Shown here: piece after piece, positions 1 through 6,251 of the stretch | How positions within the stretch are numbered: position 1 is the first letter of the stretch | Layout: the number at the start of each line of letters is the position of its first letter | Source: an uncultured Oscillospiraceae bacterium | Lineage (GTDB): Bacteria; Bacillota; Clostridia; Oscillospirales; Oscillospiraceae | DNA length: 7,240 nt | Direction: 5' to 3' | NCBI GenBank assembly: GCA_934591725.1 | Contig: CAKTPR010000103.1 | Span: 1-7,240 of the forward strand | Notes under the pieces: model-generated | Told to the model about the DNA's origin: nothing | Databases searched by the model: none | The model's input: the letters and a program-made list of their open reading frames with translations, nothing else | Made by a program: the position numbers and the translations under genes

Positions 1-81
1 AGCCACCTTGAGCAGCTCAAGGCGCTCGGCGCTCTCGGCGATATGCCCGAAACCAGCCAGATAAATCTTTTCGATTTTTGA
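1..81 (+). CDS. polC: DNA polymerase III PolC-type alpha subunit, C-terminal end (partial)
   Basis: The forward frame beginning at base 1 is open for 26 codons and stops at TGA 79-81. The encoded tail contains MPETSQINLFDF just before the stop. This resembles the end typical of Gram-positive PolC replicative polymerases, where a Leu/Gly-rich helix is followed by a 'LPExNQLSLF' tail. PolC is the large replicative polymerase of low-GC and related Firmicutes. The gene's body lies outside the window, so only the tail supports the call. A hairpin terminator 30 bases downstream fits a gene ending here. DnaE or another protein with a clamp-binding QxxLF-like tail is the main alternative. The motif (QINLF) also has the form of a beta-clamp-binding peptide, which fits a polymerase. 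Moderate confidence. Confidence 0.6.
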   Translation, partial: SHLEQLKALGALGDMPETSQINLFDF

Positions 82-110
82 TTTATCCGCACAGAACATA
101 CGTTAACATC

Positions 111-157
111 GTTGGGAGCAGTTACCCCCTCCGGGCAGCTGCCCCCAACATTTATTT
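111..157 (+). terminator. Rho-independent terminator after the polC-like gene
   Basis: GTTGGG (111-116) pairs with CCCAAC (144-149), and GCAG (118-121) pairs with CTGC (139-142) across one A/C mismatch. The stem is followed directly by a T-rich run (ATTTATTTTAT, 150-160). The inner part contains a second palindrome, GGGCAGCTGCCC (133-144), which can fold as an alternative hairpin. The T-rich tract lies only on the + strand side, so it acts on the upstream + strand gene. Confidence 0.7.
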
Positions 158-159
158 TA

Positions 160-297
160 TGTTCATGCGTTTTATGTGTCCGGCAAGCTTGCTTGAAAAT
201 TTTGAATCTTTCAACAATCGTTGATTTTAGTGGCAATAACGGGCGCGAAAAGTTTGTTAATTTTGTATAAAACTAAACAAAATCTCTGCTGTGACAC
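160..297. other. AT-rich gene-free stretch upstream of the atp promoter
   Basis: No gene is visible in the space between the polC terminator and the atp promoter. The segment is much more AT-rich than the coding DNA. It contains a perfect 10-base palindrome GCAAGCTTGC (183-192). It also has an inverted repeat TTGAAA (193-198) / TTTCAA (209-214) that overlaps a second one, TCAAC (211-215) / GTTGA (220-224). These could be an operator or an UP-like region for the atp promoter, but short inverted repeats are common by chance in AT-rich DNA. No regulator-specific motif was recognised. Confidence 0.3.
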
Positions 298-326
298 TTG
301 ATTTTTTGTCCTCTTATGGATATACT
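298..326 (+). promoter_or_regulatory. Predicted SigA-type promoter of the atp operon
   Basis: A -35 box TTGATT (298-303) is separated by exactly 17 bases from a -10 box TATACT (321-326). Each differs from the consensus by only one or two bases. The predicted transcription start is near 333, giving a leader of about 100 bases before atpB. It is the best-spaced promoter between the polC terminator and atpB. The nearby TATAAA at 266-271 has no matching -35 box. Confidence 0.6.
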
Positions 327-371
327 TAGGGACTGTGGCAGGGAGTATTTTTCCAGGCTGCAAGCTTATAT

Positions 372-393
372 CCCGGCAGCCAGTTTTGCCGGG
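372..393 (+). other. Leader hairpin in the atp 5' untranslated region
   Basis: CCCGGCA (372-378) and TGCCGGG (387-393) form a perfect 7-bp stem with an 8-base loop, about 28 bases before the atpB ribosome binding site. The bases after it (CTTTGCTGT) are not a convincing U-tract, so it is not a strong terminator. It may stabilise the mRNA 5' end or act as a weak attenuator. The structure is seen in the sequence; any function is inferred. Confidence 0.45.
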
Positions 394-435
394 CTTTGCT
401 GTCGCAGAACGCAAGAAAATGAAGGTGATAAAAAC

Positions 436-1260
436 ATGGGAAAGAAAGAAAAGACGCGCTTCCTTATTGTTTGGCTGATCATCACGCTCGTTTTCCTCGT
501 CGGCTCGTTCGTCGTGCCGTCGCCGGAAAAGAGCGAGACAGTCAAGGTAATGATGCGCGACGCCGTTCTCCATGAGGAGAACAGATGCAGCTTCTTCGGG
601 CTGATGAGCGTTTCCCCGGCGATGATCTCCGCGATGGTCGTTTCGGGATGCCTCCTGCTCGCAGCGCTGCTGATCCGCATTTTTGCCATCCCCCGCTTCA
701 AGATGGTTCCCGGCAAGTTCCAGTCTGCGATAGAACTGCTGGTGTCGACCTTTGACAATCTCGCGAAAACCAACAGTCCCCGCCGCAACAGCTTTCTCGG
801 CGTGTACGCTTTCGGCGCCGGCGTGTATATTTTCGTCGGCACGATATTTGAGCTGTTCGGCTTCCAGGCCCTCACTACTGCGGGGCACTCCATATCCCTG
901 CCGGCTCCCCTGTCCGATGTCAACGCGGCGATCTCTCTCGGCGTCCTGTCCTATTTCGTGATCTTCGCCGGCGGCATCCTCGGCAACGGCGTCAAGGGCA
1001 TCGGCCTTGGCCTCAAGAAGTTCTCTCTGCCGCTGTCGCTGAGCTTCCGTCTCTTCGGCGCGCTGCTGAGCGGCCTTCTCGTGACGGAGCTTGTGTATTA
1101 TTACAGCTCCATGAGCTATGTCCTGCCGGTCGTGGTCGGCGTGCTGTTCACGCTGCTGCACGCGCTCATCCAGGCATACGTACTTACTCTGCTTACCACA
1201 ATGTTCTACGGCGAGCTGAACGCTCCGCTGCCCAAAAAGGAAAAACCCGCAAAAGCCTGA
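436..1260 (+). CDS. atpB: F0F1 ATP synthase subunit a
   Basis: This is the membrane stator subunit of F0 that forms the two ion half-channels against the c-ring. The product has 274 residues with about five or six hydrophobic segments, near residues 9-28, 61-85, 119-143, 163-183, 197-222 and 227-258. The essential arginine is R205 in the LSFRLFG motif, and the partner glutamine is Q246 in ALIQAY. PGKFQ (92-96) is the usual family motif after the second membrane segment. The ATG at 436 is chosen because GAAGGTGA (421-428) is a well-placed ribosome binding site; the frame stays open upstream to a TTG inside the promoter, which cannot be the start. One oddity is that the residues after the arginine read GALLSGL, whereas the family usually has GNxxxGE, so the common Asn and Glu are replaced by A209 and L214. 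It is the first gene of the operon; no atpI precedes it. Confidence 0.95.
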   Translation: MGKKEKTRFLIVWLIITLVFLVGSFVVPSPEKSETVKVMMRDAVLHEENRCSFFGLMSVSPAMISAMVVSGCLLLAALLIRIFAIPRFKMVPGKFQSAIELLVSTFDNLAKTNSPRRNSFLGVYAFGAGVYIFVGTIFELFGFQALTTAGHSISLPAPLSDVNAAISLGVLSYFVIFAGGILGNGVKGIGLGLKKFSLPLSLSFRLFGALLSGLLVTELVYYYSSMSYVLPVVVGVLFTLLHALIQAYVLTLLTTMFYGELNAPLPKKEKPAKA

Positions 1261-1293
1261 GAAACCTGAGAAATATTTAGGAGGAAATCTGAA

Positions 1294-1677
1294 ATGACCA
1301 TCACCAAGAAAAGAAACGCCGCAATGTTCCTTGCAGCCCTTATGATCGCACTGCTGTGCATGATCCTTGTCGCTCCTGTCAGCGCATACGCCGATAATGA
1401 TGCCGCCGCTGCCGATACCGCAGCCGCCGATACCGCTTCTGCTGACGCTCAGATCGTCGTCGGTAAGTCCAACGGCGCAGGCCTTGCGATAGGCATTGCA
1501 GCCGGTGCCGGTGCAATAGGCATGGGTCTTGCGGTCGCAAAGTCCGCAGAAGGCATTTCCCGCCAGCCCGAAGCCGAGGGCAAGATCCGTACCACTCTGA
1601 TGCTCGGCCTTGTCTTTATCGAGACCGCTATCATCTACGCCCTGCTGGCAGTTATCCTTATCATCTTTGTGCTTTAA
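1294..1677 (+). CDS. atpE: F0F1 ATP synthase subunit c with N-terminal signal peptide and Asp/Ala-rich segment
   Basis: This is the proteolipid that builds the rotating c-ring and carries the ion across the membrane. The product has 127 residues; typical c subunits have 70-90. Residues 1-33 look like a signal peptide: KKR at 5-7, a hydrophobic core, and AYA at 31-33 as a likely cleavage site. Residues 34-53 are an Ala/Asp/Thr segment. The canonical hairpin follows: a Gly/Ala-rich helix 1 (about 61-84), the polar loop RQPEA (90-94), and helix 2 (about 101-126) with the ion-binding E110. The position matching the sodium ligand Gln of Na+ c-rings is M77, and the Pro position is Gly, which favours protons, although T111 follows the Glu as in some Na+ enzymes. 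AGGAGG (1279-1284) is a strong ribosome binding site, and the start lies 33 bases after atpB. Family identity is certain; cleavage of the leader is an inference. Confidence 0.95.
   Translation: MTITKKRNAAMFLAALMIALLCMILVAPVSAYADNDAAAADTAAADTASADAQIVVGKSNGAGLAIGIAAGAGAIGMGLAVAKSAEGISRQPEAEGKIRTTLMLGLVFIETAIIYALLAVILIIFVL
1399..1443 (+). repeat. 15-bp in-frame tandem repeat inside atpE
   Basis: Three imperfect 15-bp units (1399-1413, 1414-1428, 1429-1443), plus the start of a fourth, encode DAAAA, DTAAA, DTASA and then DA. This places Asp at residues 36, 41, 46 and 51 of the c precursor. The block GCCGATACCGC recurs 15 bases apart. The multiple-of-three unit length would allow copy number to vary between strains without breaking the frame. 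Confidence 0.7.
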
Positions 1678-1692
1678 TAAACGGAGGACGTT

Positions 1693-2178
1693 ATGAATAT
1701 CCCTCTGAACATAGATTGGCAGCAGATCCTGCTCCATTTTTTCAATTTCTCCATCCTTGTCGGCGGCCTGTACCTGCTTCTCTTCAAGCCCGTGAAGGAC
1801 TTCATGGCCAAGCGTGAACAGCACTATCAGGCTATCGACGATGACGCCGCAGCCAAGCTGCGCGAAGCCGAGGAGAAGGTCAGGAGCGCGGACGAGCGTG
1901 TCGCCGCTCTTGATAATGAGCTGACCGCCCAGCGCGAGAGCGCCGCTAAGGAAGCCTCTGCGCTTGCCGAGCGTCAGCGCGCCAACGCCAAGGCCGAGGC
2001 CGATAAGATCATCGAGGCCGCGCGCGCCGAAGGCGAGCGTGAGCGCAAAAAGATCGTTGACGACGCTAACCGCGAGGCCGTGGCTATTGCCGAGGCCGCT
2101 ATGGACAAGCTCGTGAACGAGCACACCAGCGCCGCCTATGACGATTTCCTCAAGACGGTTGAAGGGGAGAGCAAGTAA
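1693..2178 (+). CDS. atpF: F0F1 ATP synthase subunit b
   Basis: This is the peripheral stalk subunit that anchors F1 to the membrane. The product is 161 residues, a normal length. A single N-terminal membrane helix (about residues 11-31) is followed by the conserved FKPV turn (31-34). A long charged helix rich in Ala, Glu, Lys and Arg runs from about 36 to 145 and forms the dimeric coiled coil. GGAGG at 1683-1687 sets the ATG start. The stop codon shares one base with the atpA start (TAATG), so translation is probably coupled. There is no sign of a fused delta domain at its C-terminus (unlike the mycobacterial b-delta fusion), and its normal length implies that the stalk still reaches the top of F1. 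Only one b gene is present, so a b homodimer is expected. Confidence 0.95.
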   Translation: MNIPLNIDWQQILLHFFNFSILVGGLYLLLFKPVKDFMAKREQHYQAIDDDAAAKLREAEEKVRSADERVAALDNELTAQRESAAKEASALAERQRANAKAEADKIIEAARAEGERERKKIVDDANREAVAIAEAAMDKLVNEHTSAAYDDFLKTVEGESK

Positions 2179-3941
2179 TGAGCACACCCGATGTGAAATT
2201 GCAGGCCGTCCTGCGCAGTGCCTGCCCTCCGAGCGAGGAGCAGCGCAGCCGGCTGACCGCGTTTCTTGAAAAGAAGTACCAGCAGAGCGTTGAGCTGAGC
2301 TGGAGCGAGGATAAGAGCATCCTCGGCGGCTTCCGCATCGAGCTTGGCACCGAGGTCATCGACTGGACTACCGGCGGCCGTCTCGATCAGCTCAAGGAAA
2401 AGCTCGCCTCGATATCCGCAGGCGGGCAGGATGTTATTCCTCTGATACGCGACACCGTCAAGAGCTGGGTTCCGGAAGTTCTGGCCTATGAGGTCGGCAC
2501 AGTCCTGCGCGTGGCTGACGGTATCGCATACGTCAGCGGCCTTGAGCACGCCTCCTACGGCGAGATACTGCTCTTCGAGGGCGGCATCCGCGGCATGGTG
2601 CAGGATCTTAAGGAAGACCGTATCGGCTGCATCCTCTTCGGCGACTATGAAGCCGTCCGCGCTGGCGACGCCGTGCGCCGCACCGGCAAGACCGCCGGTA
2701 TCGGCGCGGGCGATGCGTACCTCGGCCGTGTGGTCGACGCGCTCGGCGCGCCGATAGACGGCAAAGGCCCCATCACCGCCGACGCTTACCGTCCCATTGA
2801 GAACCCCGCCCCCGGCATAATCGACCGTCAGCCGGTCGATAAGCCTATGGAGACTGGCATCCTCTCCATTGACTCCATGTTCCCGATCGGCCGCGGCCAG
2901 CGTGAGCTTATCATCGGCGACCGCCAGACCGGCAAGACCGCCATCGCTGTCGACACCATTCTCAACCAGAAGGGCAAGAACGTGGTGTGCATCTATGTCG
3001 CCATCGGCCAGAAGGCAAGCTCCGTCGCCCAGCTGACCGAGATGCTCCGCGCCGCCGGTGCCTTGGAATACACCACCGTCGTCTGCGCCAGCGCGAGCGA
3101 CTTTGCCTCCATGCAGTACATCGCCCCCTACGCGGGCTGCGCCCTCGGCGAATACTTCATGGAAAAGGGCCGCGACGTTCTCATCGTCTATGACGATCTG
3201 AGCAAGCACGCCATCGCCTACCGTGCCCTGAGCCTTCTGCTCGAGCGCTCCCCCGGCCGTGAAGCCTACCCCGGCGACGTTTTCTATCTGCACTCCCGTC
3301 TTCTTGAGCGCTCCGCTCACCTCAGCGACGAGCGCGGCGGCGGCAGCATGACCGCCCTGCCCATAGTCGAGACTCTTGACGGCGACGTCTCCGCATATAT
3401 CCCCACTAATATCATCTCCATCACCGACGGCCAGATATATCTGGAAAGCAACCTCTTCTTCGCCGGTCAGCGTCCGGCTGTCAACGTCGGTCTTTCCGTG
3501 TCCCGTGTCGGCGGCGCGGCGCAGACTAAGGCCATGAAGAAGGCTGTCGGCACCCTGCGTCTCGATCTTGCACAGTACCGCGAGATGGAGGTCTTCACCC
3601 AGTTCTCCAGTGACCTTGACGACGATACCAAGCAGCAGCTGGTCTACGGCCAGAGCCTAATGCGCATCCTGCGTCAGGGACGCGGCCGCCCGTACAGCGA
3701 GGCAGAGCAGGTCGTCCTGCTCGTTACCGCGCTCGGCCATATCCAGCAGCAGCTCCCCGTCGATAAGATCGGCGCGTTCAACGCAAAGCTGCTGGGCGAC
3801 TTTGCCGCTTCCCGCGCAGCCCTCATGCAGGACATCGGCAGCACCGGCGTCCTGACCGACGAGAACCGCAAGGCGATACTCGAACAGGCAAAGCGCAGCC
3901 TCGCGGACTTTCTGAGCGCCGAGACCGGCAGCGGGCGGTGA
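2178..3941 (+). CDS. atpA: F0F1 ATP synthase alpha subunit with fused delta C-terminal domain
   Basis: The product is 587 residues, against about 505-513 for ordinary alpha. Residues about 80-587 are a complete alpha subunit: the N-terminal helix (84-97), the beta-barrel (about 104-172), the Walker A GDRQTGKT (247-254), VYDDLSK (337-343), GREAYPGDVFYLHSRLLER (360-378), the arginine finger R443 in VSRVGGAAQ, and the C-terminal helical domain. Residues 7-77 match the C-terminal domain of delta (OSCP): PPSEEQ near 17, an amphipathic helix to 33, VEL, then DKSILGGF (45-52), EVID (59-62) and GRLDQLKEKL (67-76). Alpha is the non-catalytic nucleotide-binding subunit of the alpha3beta3 head; the delta domain normally binds the b stalk. 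The start is the ATG at 2178 with AAGGGGAG (2162-2169) upstream, overlapping the atpF stop by one base. No separate atpH exists in the operon, so this fusion probably supplies the delta function. Confidence 0.95.
   Translation: MSTPDVKLQAVLRSACPPSEEQRSRLTAFLEKKYQQSVELSWSEDKSILGGFRIELGTEVIDWTTGGRLDQLKEKLASISAGGQDVIPLIRDTVKSWVPEVLAYEVGTVLRVADGIAYVSGLEHASYGEILLFEGGIRGMVQDLKEDRIGCILFGDYEAVRAGDAVRRTGKTAGIGAGDAYLGRVVDALGAPIDGKGPITADAYRPIENPAPGIIDRQPVDKPMETGILSIDSMFPIGRGQRELIIGDRQTGKTAIAVDTILNQKGKNVVCIYVAIGQKASSVAQLTEMLRAAGALEYTTVVCASASDFASMQYIAPYAGCALGEYFMEKGRDVLIVYDDLSKHAIAYRALSLLLERSPGREAYPGDVFYLHSRLLERSAHLSDERGGGSMTALPIVETLDGDVSAYIPTNIISITDGQIYLESNLFFAGQRPAVNVGLSVSRVGGAAQTKAMKKAVGTLRLDLAQYREMEVFTQFSSDLDDDTKQQLVYGQSLMRILRQGRGRPYSEAEQVVLLVTALGHIQQQLPVDKIGAFNAKLLGDFAASRAALMQDIGSTGVLTDENRKAILEQAKRSLADFLSAETGSGR
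2196..2408 (+). other. Delta (OSCP) C-terminal domain coding segment within atpA
   Basis: This segment encodes residues 7-77 of the atpA product. It aligns by eye, essentially without gaps, to the last 70 or so residues of bacterial delta subunits. The family pattern is SExQ followed by a helix, a V-x-L strand, D-x-S-x-x-G-G, a strand, G-x-x-V-I-D and G-R-L-x-x-L. The preceding six-helix N-terminal domain of delta (about 105 residues in normal delta) is absent: residues 1-6 are all that precede it. The linker to alpha is only a few residues (SISAGGQ, 78-84). Confidence 0.85.
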
Positions 3942-3945
3942 TCGT

Positions 3946-4851
3946 ATGGCCAGCACAAGCGAGATCCGCAGACGCATAAGCAGCGTTCAGGAGACGCAGA
4001 AGATCACCCACGCCATGTACCTCATTTCCTCGGCGAAGATGCGTAAGGCCAGAGCCGAGCTTGACGAGGTTCGCCCGTACTTTGACGTACTCAACCATGA
4101 GATAAAGCGCGTCTTCACCGTCGATGAGACCATCGACAGCCGGTACTTCATGGCTTACGGCGATGATGGGTACGGTGAAGGCACCTTGGGCTGCCTTGTC
4201 ATCACGGCAGATAAGGGGCTTGCCGGTGCGTATAACCACAATGTCCTCAAGGAAGCGCAGCGGATATATGAGGAGCACCCGGATACGGAGTTCTTCGTTA
4301 TCGGTGAGTATGGCCGCCGCTGGTTCACGCAGAAGAAGCTGCCCATGGCAGACTCCTTCCGCTACACCGCGCAGAACCCCAGCACCTACCGCGCGCAGCA
4401 GATCGCCCGCGACCTGCTCGACCGCTTCGCCTACGGCGAGGTCGACCGGCTCTGTGTCATCTATACCGACTCCAAGGGCATGGCCGAGGTCGTGCGCCAG
4501 ACGCAGCTTCTGCCCCTGCGCCGCCAGAGCTTCTCCGTGAAGTCCGGCGAGGAGCAGCCGGAGCCGACCTTCGAGTTCGTCCCGACCATGGAGGCCGTGC
4601 TCGATAAGCTCGTGCGCAACTACATTTCAGGCTACATTTACAGCGCGCTCGTCGACAGCTTCTGCAGCGAGCAGAGCGCGCGCATGGCGGCAATGAGCGC
4701 CGCCAACGATAATGCGGAGGAACTGCTGGGCGATCTTTCCAAGCAGTTCAACCGCGCGCGTCAGGCCGCCATTACGCAGGAGATCACCGAGATCTCCGCC
4801 GGCGCCCGTGCGCAGAAAAATAAGAAAAGCAGGGAGGCCGATCAGTCATGA
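3946..4851 (+). CDS. atpG: F0F1 ATP synthase gamma subunit
   Basis: This is the central rotor shaft, which turns inside the alpha3beta3 head and couples the c-ring to catalysis. The product is 301 residues, typical of the family. The N-terminal helix carries the hallmark EIRRRI (6-11) and ITHAM (20-24) followed by SSAKMRKA (28-35). The Rossmann-like middle has VITADKGLAGAYN (85-97). The C-terminal helix has SEQSARMAAMSAANDNAEEL (241-260), the family signature, then FNRARQAAITQEITEISAGA. The start lies four bases after the atpA stop. Its ribosome binding site is weak (GGGCGGTGA, 3933-3941), so translation probably depends on ribosomes coming from atpA. The C-terminus (KNKKSREADQS) is a short charged tail. 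Codon use resembles its neighbours. Confidence 0.96.
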   Translation: MASTSEIRRRISSVQETQKITHAMYLISSAKMRKARAELDEVRPYFDVLNHEIKRVFTVDETIDSRYFMAYGDDGYGEGTLGCLVITADKGLAGAYNHNVLKEAQRIYEEHPDTEFFVIGEYGRRWFTQKKLPMADSFRYTAQNPSTYRAQQIARDLLDRFAYGEVDRLCVIYTDSKGMAEVVRQTQLLPLRRQSFSVKSGEEQPEPTFEFVPTMEAVLDKLVRNYISGYIYSALVDSFCSEQSARMAAMSAANDNAEELLGDLSKQFNRARQAAITQEITEISAGARAQKNKKSREADQS

Positions 4852-6251
4852 AGCACGGCATTGTTACAGAGATCTCCGGGCCGGTGGTCGATGTTCGGTT
4901 CGCCGAGGGCGAACTGCCCTCCATTAACGAAGCCCTGACCCTCACCGCGGAGGGCCGCACCTATACCATGGAGGTCGAGCAGCACCTTACCGGCGACACC
5001 GTCCGCTGCATTATGATGTCCGGCAGCGACGGTCTGTCCCGCGGCCTTGAGGTCGAAGCTCTCGGCCACGGCATTCAGGTGCCCGTGGGCGAGGTCACGC
5101 TCGGCAGAATGTTCGACGTTCTTGGCCGTCCCATCGACGGCAAGGGCGAAGTCTCTCAGGACGCGGAGCGCTGGAATATCCACCGCCGTCCCCCGTCCTT
5201 TGACCAGCAGCAGCCCGCAGCCGAGATACTTGAGACCGGCATCAAGGTCATCGACCTTCTTGAGCCCTACGCAAAGGGCGGTAAGATCGGTCTGTTCGGC
5301 GGCGCAGGCGTCGGTAAAACAGTTCTTATCCAGGAGCTTATCCACAACGTCGCCATGGAGCACGGCGGCTATTCCATCTTCACCGGCGTCGGTGAGCGCA
5401 GCCGTGAGGGCAACGACCTCTGGCGCGAGATGCAGGAGAGCGGCGTCTCTGATAAGACGGCGCTGGTCTTCGGCCAGATGAACGAGTCCCCCGGCGTGCG
5501 TATGCGCGTCGCGCTCTCGGGTCTTACGATGGCAGAGTACTTCCGCGATACCGAGCATAAGGACGTTCTTCTCTTCATCGATAACATCTTCCGTTTCGTT
5601 CAGGCCGGCAGCGAGGTTTCCACTCTGCTTGGCCGTATGCCCTCCGCCGTCGGCTATCAGCCGACTCTGGCAAACGAAATGGGCTCTCTCCAGGAGCGCA
5701 TCACCTCCACGAAGTCCGGTTCCGTCACCTCCGTGCAGGCGGTCTACGTCCCGGCGGACGACCTCACCGACCCCGCCCCGGCCACGACCTTCTCCCACCT
5801 TGACGCTACCACCGTTCTCAGCCGTAAGATATCCGAGCAGGGCATCTACCCCGCGGTCGATCCTCTTGCCTCCACCTCGCGTATCCTTGAGGCGGACATC
5901 GTCGGCGAGGAGCATTACACCATCGCCCGCCGCGTGCAGGAGACGCTGCAGAAGTATCAGGAGCTGCAGGATATCATCGCCATCCTCGGTATGGAAGAGC
6001 TGAGCGACGAGGATAAAAAGACCGTCGCGCGCGCAAGACGCATCCAGCGTTTCCTGTCCCAGCCGATGTTCGTCGCCGAGAAGTTCACCGGTACGCCCGG
6101 CGCGTATGTTCCGCTGAGCGAGACTCTGCGCGGCTTCAAGGAGATCCTCTCCGGCAGTATGGACGAATACCCTGAGGCCGCGTTCTTCAACGCCGGAACT
6201 ATCGACGACGTGAAGAAGCGCGCCGAACAGCTGCGGAGTGAGCGCACATGA
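4848..6251 (+). CDS. atpD: F0F1 ATP synthase beta subunit (catalytic)
   Basis: This is the catalytic subunit that makes or hydrolyses ATP in the F1 head. The product is 467 residues, the normal length. An N-terminal beta-barrel (1-80) precedes the Walker A GGAGVGKT (151-158, K157). The catalytic glutamate is E183 in GERSREGND (182-190), and the Walker B is LLFIDNIFRF (241-250, D245). The adenine-pocket tyrosine is Y334 in GIYPAVDPL. The DELSEED lever appears as EELSDED (383-389), close to canonical. The ATG overlaps the atpG stop by four bases (ATGA), with AGGGAGG at 4831-4837 as a good ribosome binding site. Nothing in the catalytic set is missing, so the enzyme should be active. Confidence 0.97.
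   Translation: MKHGIVTEISGPVVDVRFAEGELPSINEALTLTAEGRTYTMEVEQHLTGDTVRCIMMSGSDGLSRGLEVEALGHGIQVPVGEVTLGRMFDVLGRPIDGKGEVSQDAERWNIHRRPPSFDQQQPAAEILETGIKVIDLLEPYAKGGKIGLFGGAGVGKTVLIQELIHNVAMEHGGYSIFTGVGERSREGNDLWREMQESGVSDKTALVFGQMNESPGVRMRVALSGLTMAEYFRDTEHKDVLLFIDNIFRFVQAGSEVSTLLGRMPSAVGYQPTLANEMGSLQERITSTKSGSVTSVQAVYVPADDLTDPAPATTFSHLDATTVLSRKISEQGIYPAVDPLASTSRILEADIVGEEHYTIARRVQETLQKYQELQDIIAILGMEELSDEDKKTVARARRIQRFLSQPMFVAEKFTGTPGAYVPLSETLRGFKEILSGSMDEYPEAAFFNAGTIDDVKKRAEQLRSERT

Noticed and set aside
1..99. Minus-strand open frame of 33 codons starting at ATG 99
   Set aside because: No ribosome binding site at a usable distance, and the + strand frame gives a recognisable PolC-like tail with a matching terminator.
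298..435. Longer atpB starting at TTG 298 (46 extra residues)
   Set aside because: The TTG is part of the -35 box, the extra peptide has no family similarity, and the ATG at 436 has a proper ribosome binding site.
211..2187. Long minus-strand open frame of 658 codons opposite atpB-atpE-atpF
   Set aside because: It is antisense to three well-supported genes, its composition is biased by the GC-rich codon pattern of the + strand, and it shows no domain; the same applies to the 394-codon frame at 2136-3320 and the 357-codon frame at 4842-5915.
2178..2520. Fusion as an artefact of a frameshift or assembly deletion in atpH
   Set aside because: The junction with atpF is a clean TAATG overlap with its own ribosome binding site, the domain begins at a natural boundary, and the frame runs unbroken into alpha. 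A deletion in one strain or assembly cannot be fully excluded without other genomes.
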